From Flavobacterium sp. (GTDB taxonomy: Bacteria; Bacteroidota; Bacteroidia; Flavobacteriales; Flavobacteriaceae), in contig JAUXNR010000337.1 in NCBI GenBank assembly GCA_030682755.1, positions 1 to 8,510 on the forward strand: a stretch of 8,510 nucleotides of DNA. Reading direction: 5' to 3'. The first letter of the stretch is position 1. Every line of letters begins with the position of its first letter. This document shows positions 1-5,330 of the stretch, piece after piece. A program made the translations under genes and the position numbers. The notes under the pieces were generated by a model, which ran no database searches, was not told where the DNA came from, and saw nothing but the letters and a program-made list of their open reading frames with translations.

Positions 1-1203
1 TTGCATGGTTTTACGTATAACGGTCATAGTTATATTGCCACTTTTGTGTTTTTAACTTTGGCTTTTTGTTTTTGGATCTATTCAAAATTTACAACCCCAA
101 AAACAGCGTTGAGTTATTTTGTAGCTCCGTTATTTTTGTGGTTGATTATAAATCTGCTCGTATTGATTTTTCTTGAAGGAGCCGGATTTTTTATCATCCC
201 GGTGTATTTTGGCATTGCAATTTTAGCTTTATCCGTTTATAAAGCAAAATCAAATACGTTGCTAAATATTCTGCTAAGCATTCCGTTATTGGCAATTTTA
301 GTGCCTTTTATTCAATTGTTTCCTATCGGATTAGGATTAAAAATGTTGTATGGAAGTACCATTTTTGTGGTGTTAGTATTTTCATTATTAATTCCTGTTT
401 TTGGTTCATTTTCAAAAAAACAAGGTTGGGGTTGGTTGTGTTTTATGCTTGCTTTTGGGTTTTTCATAAAAGCACATTTAGACAGTGATTTTGAAAAAGG
501 AAAAGGAAAACCAAACAGTTTGATATATTTGGCTGATGCCGATGAAAACAAAAATTATTGGACCACTTATGACAATGTTTTGGATGTTTGGACAAAAAAT
601 TATTTAGGAGAAAACCCAAAAGAAGCAACAGAATTGAATGCTAATGCTGTGGGAAGTAAATACAATTCCGGATTTCGATATATGGCTGAAGCTCCGTATA
701 AAAAAATTCCTGAACCTACGTTTACCTTTTTGAGAGATACCGTTATTGGAGAATACCGATCTATTATTTTGGAAATTAAAGCCAACAGAAACGTTAATCG
801 CATGGATGTTTTTGCTCATGAAAATTTAAAATTTCATAATTTAAAAGCCAACGGAATTAAAAACATCAATCAAGAAGGAAGTTTCTATAAAAGAAAAAAA
901 TCAACGCTATTGAACTATTATCCAATCAACAACAAACCGCTTACACTTCAATTTCAAATACAAAAAGACCTAGAATTGGACATGGAAGTGCTGGTTTCCT
1001 CTTTTGATTTATTGGAAAACCCAATGTTCAGTATTCCAAAACGACCAGATTCCGCAATCCCAATGCCGTTTGTGTTGAATGACGCTATTGTGGTGAAAAA
1101 GAGAATTAAAAAATCAGTCCCAAAGAAAGTTGAAGTTTTAGAAACTATTGAAGCGACAATTGATACTTTAACCACTCAAAAAGATAGTCTTGAAACAAAT
1201 TAG
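1..1203 (+). CDS. M28-family membrane peptidase, C-terminal part (5' end cut by window)
   Basis: The frame is open from base 1 and the first codon is TTG, so this is almost certainly the tail of a longer gene. The 400 visible residues begin with about six hydrophobic helices (roughly 11-28, 37-59, 62-80, 88-106, 118-135 and 143-158). A soluble, probably beta-rich domain follows from about 170 to 365, then a charged Lys/Thr-rich tail. The stretch NSLIYLADADENKNYWTTYD (172-191) resembles the region after the membrane domain in Bacteroidetes M28 zinc aminopeptidases related to eukaryotic ERMP1. In that family the zinc-binding catalytic domain is N-terminal, so no metal ligands can be checked here. 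The role would be peptide cleavage at the envelope; the substrate is unknown. The gene end overlaps the next start by 14 bases, pointing to co-translation. The family call rests on recognition of the C-terminal half only. Confidence 0.72.
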   Translation: MHGFTYNGHSYIATFVFLTLAFCFWIYSKFTTPKTALSYFVAPLFLWLIINLLVLIFLEGAGFFIIPVYFGIAILALSVYKAKSNTLLNILLSIPLLAILVPFIQLFPIGLGLKMLYGSTIFVVLVFSLLIPVFGSFSKKQGWGWLCFMLAFGFFIKAHLDSDFEKGKGKPNSLIYLADADENKNYWTTYDNVLDVWTKNYLGENPKEATELNANAVGSKYNSGFRYMAEAPYKKIPEPTFTFLRDTVIGEYRSIILEIKANRNVNRMDVFAHENLKFHNLKANGIKNINQEGSFYKRKKSTLLNYYPINNKPLTLQFQIQKDLELDMEVLVSSFDLLENPMFSIPKRPDSAIPMPFVLNDAIVVKKRIKKSVPKKVEVLETIEATIDTLTTQKDSLETN

Positions 1204-1990
1204 CGTTTTGGGTTGCGGTTGGTTGGGTTTACCTTTGGCGAAGCAATTACTTCAAAATGGTTTTGCCATAAATGGTTCAACCACAACAGAATCAAAATTG
1301 GAATTACTTCAAAAGGAAGGTATTTCACCTTTTTTAATTTCGCTTAAAGCGGATGATATTTCGCGAGAAGTAACTGCTTTTTTAGAAAATTCCGAAATTC
1401 TGATTATTAATATTCCACCCGGATTAAGAGGAAATTCAGGCGAAAATTTTGTCATGAAGTTGGAAAATCTCATTCCGTTTATAGAAAAATCATCGGTTGA
1501 AAAAGTGATTTTTGTGAGTTCAACCTCCGTTTATGCGGATGAAAATAAAGTTGTAACCGAAGAATCGTTTCCAAAACCGGAAAACGAAAGTGGAAAACAA
1601 TTGCTAATTGCTGAAAACTTACTTTTAAACAATTCCAATTTCCAAACGACTGTGCTTCGTTTTGGAGGATTAATTGGTGAAGATCGTCATCCCATTACAT
1701 TTTTATCCGGAAGAAATAATATCGAAAATCCGGAAGCTCCGATCAATTTGATTCACCAAACGGATTGCATCGAAATCATTGAAAAAATCATTGAAAAAGA
1801 AGTCTGGAATACAGTTTTTAATGCTGTAGCTCCATATCATCCCAGTCGTAAAAAGTATTACACTGAAAAAGCGATGGCAATGCATTTACATCCACCTCAA
1901 TTTAATGAAAACCAGACTTCTGTAGGAAAAACAGTTTCGTCAGACAAATTGATATCCGTTTTGAACTATGATTTTAAAAAATTAGGTTAA
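1190..1990 (+). CDS. Atypical SDR-type NAD(P)-binding protein (YeeZ-like epimerase/reductase)
   Basis: A 266-residue Rossmann-fold protein, starting at TTG (1190-1192) inside the preceding gene. This start is chosen because the nucleotide-binding loop GCGWLG (residues 8-13) lies right after it, and the next Met (residue 89) would delete it. Further SDR landmarks are the NIPPG strand-turn (74-78), FVSSTSVYAD (108-117, the Ser-rich strand before the active site) and LRFGGLIG (156-163). In classical extended SDRs the YxxxK pair sits near residues 132-136. Here Lys136 is present but the Tyr position is Asn132, so catalysis by the standard mechanism is doubtful. The glycine pattern GxGxxG also belongs to the atypical SDR group related to E. 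coli YeeZ. Substrate unknown; annotation as an epimerase would be over-precise. The gene lies 27 bases before gpsA and is probably co-transcribed with it. Confidence 0.8.
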   Translation: MKQISVLGCGWLGLPLAKQLLQNGFAINGSTTTESKLELLQKEGISPFLISLKADDISREVTAFLENSEILIINIPPGLRGNSGENFVMKLENLIPFIEKSSVEKVIFVSSTSVYADENKVVTEESFPKPENESGKQLLIAENLLLNNSNFQTTVLRFGGLIGEDRHPITFLSGRNNIENPEAPINLIHQTDCIEIIEKIIEKEVWNTVFNAVAPYHPSRKKYYTEKAMAMHLHPPQFNENQTSVGKTVSSDKLISVLNYDFKKLG

Positions 1991-2017
1991 ATTTACCTTT
2001 CCAAACTAAACTAAACA

Positions 2018-3013
2018 ATGAACAATTCTCCAAAATTTGCAGTTATCGGTGGAGGAAGCTGGGCGACAGCTATTGCCAAAATGTTGTGCGTTAACCAAGC
2101 TGAAATTTGTTGGTACATGCGAAATCAAAACGCCATCGACCATATAAAAACCGAAAAACACAATCCGAACTACCTTAGCTCGGTTGAATTTGACAACAAA
2201 AAATTAAAACTTACCACAGATATTAATGAAGCGGTTAGTTATGCCGATATTTTAATTTTTGCCATTCCATCTGCTTTTTTAAATACCGAATTGGAAAAAT
2301 TAACTGAATCTTTAAATGATAAAGTGATTTTTTCTGCCATTAAAGGAATTGTTCCCGAAACATTTTTGATTGTAGGCGAACATTTTCACAAGCACTACGA
2401 CATTCCGTACGAAAACATTGGTGTAATTACCGGTCCGTGTCACGCAGAAGAAGTAGCTTTAGAACGTCTTTCTTATTTGACGATTGCTTGTGCGGATGCT
2501 TCAAAAGCAAAAATTGTAGCTAAAAATTTGAATAGCAATTACATTAAAACCAAAATTTCAGACGACATCATCGGAACGGAATATGCCGCCATGTTGAAAA
2601 ACATTTATGCTATTGCTGCCGGAATGGCTCATGGTCTAGGTTATGGTGATAATTTTCAAGCTTTGTTGATGAGTAATGCCATTCGGGAAATGAAAAAATT
2701 CATCAGAAAAGTGCATAAAATGAAACGAAACATCAATAACTCTGCCTATTTGGGCGATTTATTGGTAACCGGATATTCCGTATTTTCAAGAAACCGAATG
2801 TTCGGAAACATGATTGGAAAAGGCTACACTGTGAAAAGTGCCATGATGGAAATGAGCATGGTTGCCGAGGGCTATTATGCCGTGAAAAGTGCTTATAAAC
2901 TAAATCAAGATTACGGAGCCAAAACGCCAATTATTGATGCGGTTTATGAAATTTTATATGAAGGGAAAGAACCAAAAAAAGTGTTTAAAAAATTAACCGA
3001 TAAATTAGATTAA
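2018..3013 (+). CDS. gpsA: NAD(P)H-dependent glycerol-3-phosphate dehydrogenase
   Basis: GpsA reduces dihydroxyacetone phosphate to sn-glycerol 3-phosphate in the cytosol, supplying the backbone for phospholipid synthesis. The 331 residues match the normal family length. The N-terminal Rossmann loop is GGGSWATAIA (11-20). SAIKG (106-110) carries the conserved Lys109, and GPCHAEEVA (139-147) is the local version of the GPSFA-type loop. The helical C-terminal domain holds the expected catalytic Lys194 in MLKNIYAIAAG, then GDLLVT (246-251) and SRNRMFG (257-263), which bind substrate and cofactor. The middle loop GPCHAEE differs from the enterobacterial GPSFAxE. The ATG has an A-rich leader (aactaaactaaaca) and no Shine-Dalgarno. 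The stop is followed directly by the ATG of the next gene. Confidence 0.97.
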   Translation: MNNSPKFAVIGGGSWATAIAKMLCVNQAEICWYMRNQNAIDHIKTEKHNPNYLSSVEFDNKKLKLTTDINEAVSYADILIFAIPSAFLNTELEKLTESLNDKVIFSAIKGIVPETFLIVGEHFHKHYDIPYENIGVITGPCHAEEVALERLSYLTIACADASKAKIVAKNLNSNYIKTKISDDIIGTEYAAMLKNIYAIAAGMAHGLGYGDNFQALLMSNAIREMKKFIRKVHKMKRNINNSAYLGDLLVTGYSVFSRNRMFGNMIGKGYTVKSAMMEMSMVAEGYYAVKSAYKLNQDYGAKTPIIDAVYEILYEGKEPKKVFKKLTDKLD

Positions 3014-3232
3014 ATGAATTGGCGTTGGAAATACCAAATAAAAACCGGATTAATCTGGGGTTCTGTCATGTGTGTAATTATGACATTATTTGATTTACGA
3101 GAAAATTCATTTTATGAACAAATTTCAAGTTTTGTTTATTACTTAAGGTATTTGGGATATATTCTGATTGGGACTTTTTTTATTGGATACTACAGTTGGA
3201 AAGAGAAAGTAAAACTTCAAAAAAAAGAATAA
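3014..3232 (+). CDS. Small two-helix membrane protein of unknown function
   Basis: A 72-residue protein with two hydrophobic segments, about 10-27 and 42-61, separated by a short polar loop with an Arg/Glu pair. The N-terminus (MNWRWKYQIK) and C-terminus (KEKVKLQKKE) are both strongly basic. By the positive-inside rule both ends would face the cytoplasm, forming an inner-membrane hairpin. The ATG starts on the base after the gpsA stop, so translation is likely coupled. No catalytic motif or lipobox is visible and I do not recognise a named family. The perfect stop-start junction and normal AT-rich base use support a real gene rather than a chance frame. The stop lies six bases from the stop of the converging minus-strand gene. 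Confidence 0.7.
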   Translation: MNWRWKYQIKTGLIWGSVMCVIMTLFDLRENSFYEQISSFVYYLRYLGYILIGTFFIGYYSWKEKVKLQKKE

Positions 3233-3240
3233 ACTTTTTT
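3221..3240. terminator. Weak A/T-rich hairpin at a convergent gene junction
   Basis: AAAAAAG (3221-3227) and CTTTTTT (3234-3240) are perfect reverse complements around a six-base loop. The hairpin spans both converging stop codons, and a T-run occurs on either strand, so it could act in both directions. The stem has only one G-C pair, so its stability is poor and chance is a serious alternative. Confidence 0.3.
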
Positions 3241-3646
3241 ATTTCACCACCACGCCATTCTTAAACAAAACAGGCACTTCTTCCGTTGCTCGTTCGTTGA
3301 TGGTATTGGTTCTGAAAGTAAATTTTTTGTCATACAATGTGCTTCCGATAAAAAAAGTAACCATGAACTCATTGTTAAGAGCCAAAACACTCGCTTCAAT
3401 CATTTCAATTTTTACAGCAGTAACCGATTCAATTTCCATGAAAGCGTGACGTAGTAATGACGTTTTTTTCATTTCGCCATCAATTGTTCCAAACGCTTTT
3501 GAAACCACCATGACGCTGTCTAATTTGAAGTCGCTGTCGTTAATCAAATACACATTCCAAACGTTATCCATAAAGTCATCATTCCATTCTTGAATGGCGG
3601 CTAAAAAGACGTTTTCTACTTTTGGGATGGTAATATCTGATTTCAT
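3239..3646 (-). CDS. Conserved hypothetical protein downstream of pheS
   Basis: I read 135 residues starting MKSDITIPKV at the ATG in 3644-3646. An in-frame ATG nine codons further upstream (3673) would add MCLRGKKQK, but those codons come from a GCCACGAAGGCACAAAG-type intergenic repeat, so the inner start is preferred. The protein is soluble, with no signal peptide or membrane helix. It has alternating hydrophobic strands such as WNVYLIND (30-37), SVMVVSKAFG (45-54) and EFMVTFFIG (93-101), which suggests a beta-sandwich-like fold. No catalytic motif is evident and I cannot name a family. It follows pheS by 95 bases in the same direction and may share its transcript, but that gap holds two repeats and no promoter that I could see. 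Its position gives no evidence of a role in tRNA charging. Confidence 0.72.
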   Translation of the reverse strand: MKSDITIPKVENVFLAAIQEWNDDFMDNVWNVYLINDSDFKLDSVMVVSKAFGTIDGEMKKTSLLRHAFMEIESVTAVKIEMIEASVLALNNEFMVTFFIGSTLYDKKFTFRTNTINERATEEVPVLFKNGVVVK

Positions 3647-3652
3647 TTTTTG

Positions 3653-3675
3653 TTTTTTGCCACGAAGGCACAAAG
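3653..3675. repeat. Interspersed GCCACGAAGGCACAAAG-type repeat
   Basis: The core at 3659-3675, read on the minus strand as CTTTGTGCCTTCGTGGC, preceded by a T-run at 3653-3658 on the plus strand, has the look of a short intergenic repeat I know from many Bacteroidetes genomes. Only one copy is present here, so its repetitive nature comes from recall of other genomes and not from this window. It lies immediately upstream of the 135-residue protein's chosen start. Confidence 0.5.
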
Positions 3676-3697
3676 AAGGGATTTAGTTTACGTTTCT

Positions 3698-3730
3698 AAA
3701 CCTGACAGGTTTCCGAAACCTGTCAGGTTT
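3698..3730. repeat. Perfect double palindrome (REP-like) between pheS and the next gene
   Basis: AAACCTGACAGGTTT (3698-3712) and AAACCTGTCAGGTTT (3716-3730) are exact reverse complements separated by CCG, giving a 15-bp stem with a three-base loop. Each arm is also its own 7+1+7 palindrome, so either one large hairpin or two small ones can form. The element starts 11 bases past the pheS stop in transcript order and has no following U-run, so it is not a standard intrinsic terminator. It could still protect or trim a transcript end. The AACCTG-CAGGTT core is of a kind scattered between genes in flavobacteria, but copy number cannot be judged here. Confidence 0.88.
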
Positions 3731-3741
3731 AATCGTTAAAA

Positions 3742-4761
3742 TTATATACTCGTTTTAAATTGCTCCAAGAAACGAACATCATTTTCATAAAACATACGGA
3801 TATCGCCAATTTGATACAATAGCATGGCAATACGTTCAATTCCCATTCCAAAAGCAAAACCGTTGTATTCATCAGCATTGATGCCACAGTTTTTCAAAAC
3901 ATTCGGGTCTACCATTCCGCAACCCATAATTTCTAACCAACCGGTTCCTTTAGTAATTCGGTAATCGGTTTCGGTTTTTAAACCCCAATAAATATCAACC
4001 TCAGCACTTGGCTCGGTAAAAGGGAAATAAGAAGGTCTTAAACGAATTTTGGACTTCCCGAACATTTCTTTGGTGAAATATAAAAGCGTTTGCTTTAAGT
4101 CGGCAAACGAAACATCTTTGTCAATATACAAACCTTCCACTTGATGGAAAATACAGTGAGAACGCGATGAAACGGCTTCGTTACGAAATACTCTTCCGGG
4201 AGAAATTGTTCTGATTGGCGGTTTGTTGTTTTCCATATATCGCACCTGAACCGAAGACGTGTGCGTTCGCAACAACACATCTGGATTGGTTTGAATAAAA
4301 AACGTATCCTGCATATCTCTTGCCGGATGGTATTCCGGAAGGTTTAATGCGGTAAAATTATGCCAATCGTCTTCAATTTCCGGACCTTCAGAAACGTTGA
4401 ATCCGATAGTAGAAAAAATATCAATAATTTGATTTTTCACTAAAGAGATAGGATGACGTGAACCGATGGAAAAAGGTTGTCCGGGACGTGTCAAATCTCC
4501 AAATAGTCCAACCGATTCTTCTTTGCTTTCCAACAATTCCTGAATGGATTTTACTTTTTCTTCGGCTGTGTTTTTCAACGTATTGATTACTTGACCAAAC
4601 TCTTTTTTCTGTTCGTTTGGAACATTTTTAAATTCAGCAAACAAGTCTTTCAACAGACCTTTGCTTCCTAAAAATTTAATTCTGAATTGTTCAAGGGCTT
4701 CCTTGTTATCGGTTTGAAAAGCTTGTGCTTCGCCAATGTATTCTTTTATCTTGTCTATCAT
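3742..4761 (-). CDS. pheS: Phenylalanyl-tRNA synthetase alpha subunit
   Basis: PheS is the catalytic alpha subunit of the alpha2-beta2 class II synthetase that attaches phenylalanine to tRNA-Phe. The 339 residues are the usual length. Residues 1-88 form the charged N-terminal helical arm that contacts tRNA. The catalytic core begins at GSRHPISLVKNQI (100-112, motif 1 region). It continues with HPARDMQDTFF (145-155), LLRTHTSSVQ (163-172), motif 2 GRVFRNE...FHQVEG (189-210), and FPFTEPSAEVD (246-256). It ends with motif 3 GFAFGMGIERIAML (301-314), which includes the family's amino-acid-pocket Ala303. All core motifs are intact. The partner pheT is not in the window, which is common when the subunits are split. 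A TAAATTTG box lies just upstream. The neighbouring minus-strand genes are of unknown function. Confidence 0.98.
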   Translation of the reverse strand: MIDKIKEYIGEAQAFQTDNKEALEQFRIKFLGSKGLLKDLFAEFKNVPNEQKKEFGQVINTLKNTAEEKVKSIQELLESKEESVGLFGDLTRPGQPFSIGSRHPISLVKNQIIDIFSTIGFNVSEGPEIEDDWHNFTALNLPEYHPARDMQDTFFIQTNPDVLLRTHTSSVQVRYMENNKPPIRTISPGRVFRNEAVSSRSHCIFHQVEGLYIDKDVSFADLKQTLLYFTKEMFGKSKIRLRPSYFPFTEPSAEVDIYWGLKTETDYRITKGTGWLEIMGCGMVDPNVLKNCGINADEYNGFAFGMGIERIAMLLYQIGDIRMFYENDVRFLEQFKTSI

Positions 4762-4780
4762 CTTTCGTGCATTGAAGGTG

Positions 4781-4788
4781 CAAATTTA
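4781..4788 (-). promoter_or_regulatory. Candidate pheS promoter, -7 element TAAATTTG
   Basis: Read on the minus strand this is TAAATTTG, a perfect match to the Bacteroidetes sigma -7 consensus TAnnTTTG. It ends 19 bases before the pheS ATG, implying a leader of about 15 bases. No TTG is found at the -33 position; that region is instead filled by the heptamer array at 4796-4826. Confidence 0.5.
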
Positions 4789-4795
4789 GGAAAAA

Positions 4796-4826
4796 GTTGG
4801 GAGTTGGGAGTTGGGAGTTGGGAGTT
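4796..4826. repeat. Heptamer tandem repeat (GTTGGGA)4 with G-quadruplex pattern
   Basis: Four exact copies of GTTGGGA plus a partial GTT run from 4796 to 4826. On the plus strand this gives four GGG tracts (4799, 4806, 4813 and 4820) separated by identical AGTT loops, the classic four-tract G-quadruplex pattern. The plus strand is the template for pheS. The array lies between the upstream 118-residue gene's stop and the pheS -7 element. Tandem arrays of this kind can change copy number by slippage. Confidence 0.95.
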
Positions 4827-4844
4827 TTTATCAAAAACCGGAAA

Positions 4845-5201
4845 CTATTTAATCAACTCTCTCTCCAAAAAATAATGCACAATTGCTTCTTTCATTAAAA
4901 CCGACTGTTCACCTGCTTTTAAGGGTGGAAGTTCTTCTTTTACTTTGTAATGCGGCCAACCGTCGTTATCAAAAAATTCAAATTCATAATAACCGTAGGG
5001 TTCTAATAATCTACAAATGGCAATGTGCATGAGTTCGATTTTTTCGTCTTTTTTGAAGGTTTGTTTCACTTTGCCCAATTCTTGAACACCAATTAAATAA
5101 ATAATGGCATCCAAATCAAGCTGTTCGCCCTCGGCAAATTGATTGGATAGTATGGTGACAACGTTTTCCCAACGTTCTTTTAATTGAATATCTCTTGACA
5201 T
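4845..5201 (-). CDS. Conserved hypothetical protein, 118 residues, upstream of pheS
   Basis: I take MSRDIQLKERW (ATG at 5199-5201) as the start. The frame stays open to an ATG at 5246, but the added 15 residues (MMKQFFHLSTSIFPL) are encoded by a CTTCCATC-type repeat tract and read like translated non-coding DNA. The protein is small, soluble and acidic. An N-terminal helical half (3-66) contains LDLDAIIYLIGVQELGK (28-44) and the Lys/Glu-rich stretch KVKQTFKKDEKIELMHIAIC. It is followed by an aromatic segment PYGYYEFEFFDNDGWPHY (68-85) and a C-terminal helix. No enzyme motif, signal peptide or membrane helix is seen, and I do not recognise the family. It is divergent from cvpA and has its own candidate -7 box; it ends 83 bases before pheS. 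Confidence 0.78.
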   Translation of the reverse strand: MSRDIQLKERWENVVTILSNQFAEGEQLDLDAIIYLIGVQELGKVKQTFKKDEKIELMHIAICRLLEPYGYYEFEFFDNDGWPHYKVKEELPPLKAGEQSVLMKEAIVHYFLERELIK

Positions 5202-5209
5202 AAGCGGGA

Positions 5210-5232
5210 AGATGGAAGTGGAGAGATGGAAG
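5210..5232. repeat. Short direct repeat AGATGGAAG with 14-base period
   Basis: AGATGGAAG occurs exactly at 5210-5218 and 5224-5232. The purine-rich tract lies between the chosen start of the 118-residue protein and the upstream alternative ATG. It resembles the CTTCCATCTTCC-type intergenic repeats that I associate with flavobacterial genomes, though that wider distribution cannot be shown from this window. Confidence 0.6.
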
Positions 5233-5266
5233 AATTGTTTCATCAATCAACCACTTTATTTTTTGG

Positions 5267-5274
5267 CAAAGATA
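5267..5274 (-). promoter_or_regulatory. Candidate promoter, -7 element TATCTTTG, for the 118-residue gene
   Basis: On the minus strand this reads TATCTTTG, a perfect fit to TAnnTTTG. Transcription would start near 5261, about 60 bases before the chosen ATG at 5201 and about 15 before the alternative at 5246, so the box does not decide the start. No TTG -33 element is seen at the expected distance. Its upstream edge overlaps the inverted repeat at 5272-5290. Confidence 0.5.
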
Positions 5275-5290
5275 AGAAGTTGCTTCTTAT
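5272..5290. promoter_or_regulatory. Perfect 8-bp inverted repeat in a divergent promoter region
   Basis: ATAAGAAG (5272-5279) and CTTCTTAT (5283-5290) are exact reverse complements with TTG between them. The element touches the minus-strand -7 box and its loop supplies a possible -33 TTG for cvpA, so a protein bound here could affect both genes. No gene is transcribed into it from either side on the present map, which argues against a terminator. Binding protein unknown; chance is possible in AT-rich DNA. Confidence 0.4.
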
Positions 5291-5312
5291 TAAATTGAAA
5301 TTACTACTTTAG
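5280..5312 (+). promoter_or_regulatory. Tentative cvpA promoter
   Basis: TACTTTAG (5305-5312) matches seven of the eight positions of TAnnTTTG, counting the two free ones, and ends 18 bases before the cvpA ATG. A TTG at 5280-5282 is 22 bases upstream of it, slightly longer than the roughly 20-base spacing usual in Bacteroidetes. Both elements are imperfect. Confidence 0.3.
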
Positions 5313-5330
5313 TGAACTTATTTTTTTTAA

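Noticed and set aside
312..1175. Several minus-strand open frames of 60-80 codons inside the M28 peptidase gene
   Set aside because: Their products are low-complexity Phe/Ser/Asn-rich shadows of a long, well-formed plus-strand gene, with no start context or family resemblance.
1994..2001. TACCTTTC as a separate gpsA promoter
   Set aside because: It misses the final G of TAnnTTTG and has no TTG at a fitting distance; co-transcription with the preceding gene 27 bases upstream explains gpsA expression.
4687..4875. Plus-strand frame of 62 codons across the pheS start and the heptamer array
   Set aside because: It translates GGGAGTT copies as a repeated Gly-Ser-Trp-Glu peptide and overlaps pheS antisense; it is an artefact of the repeat.
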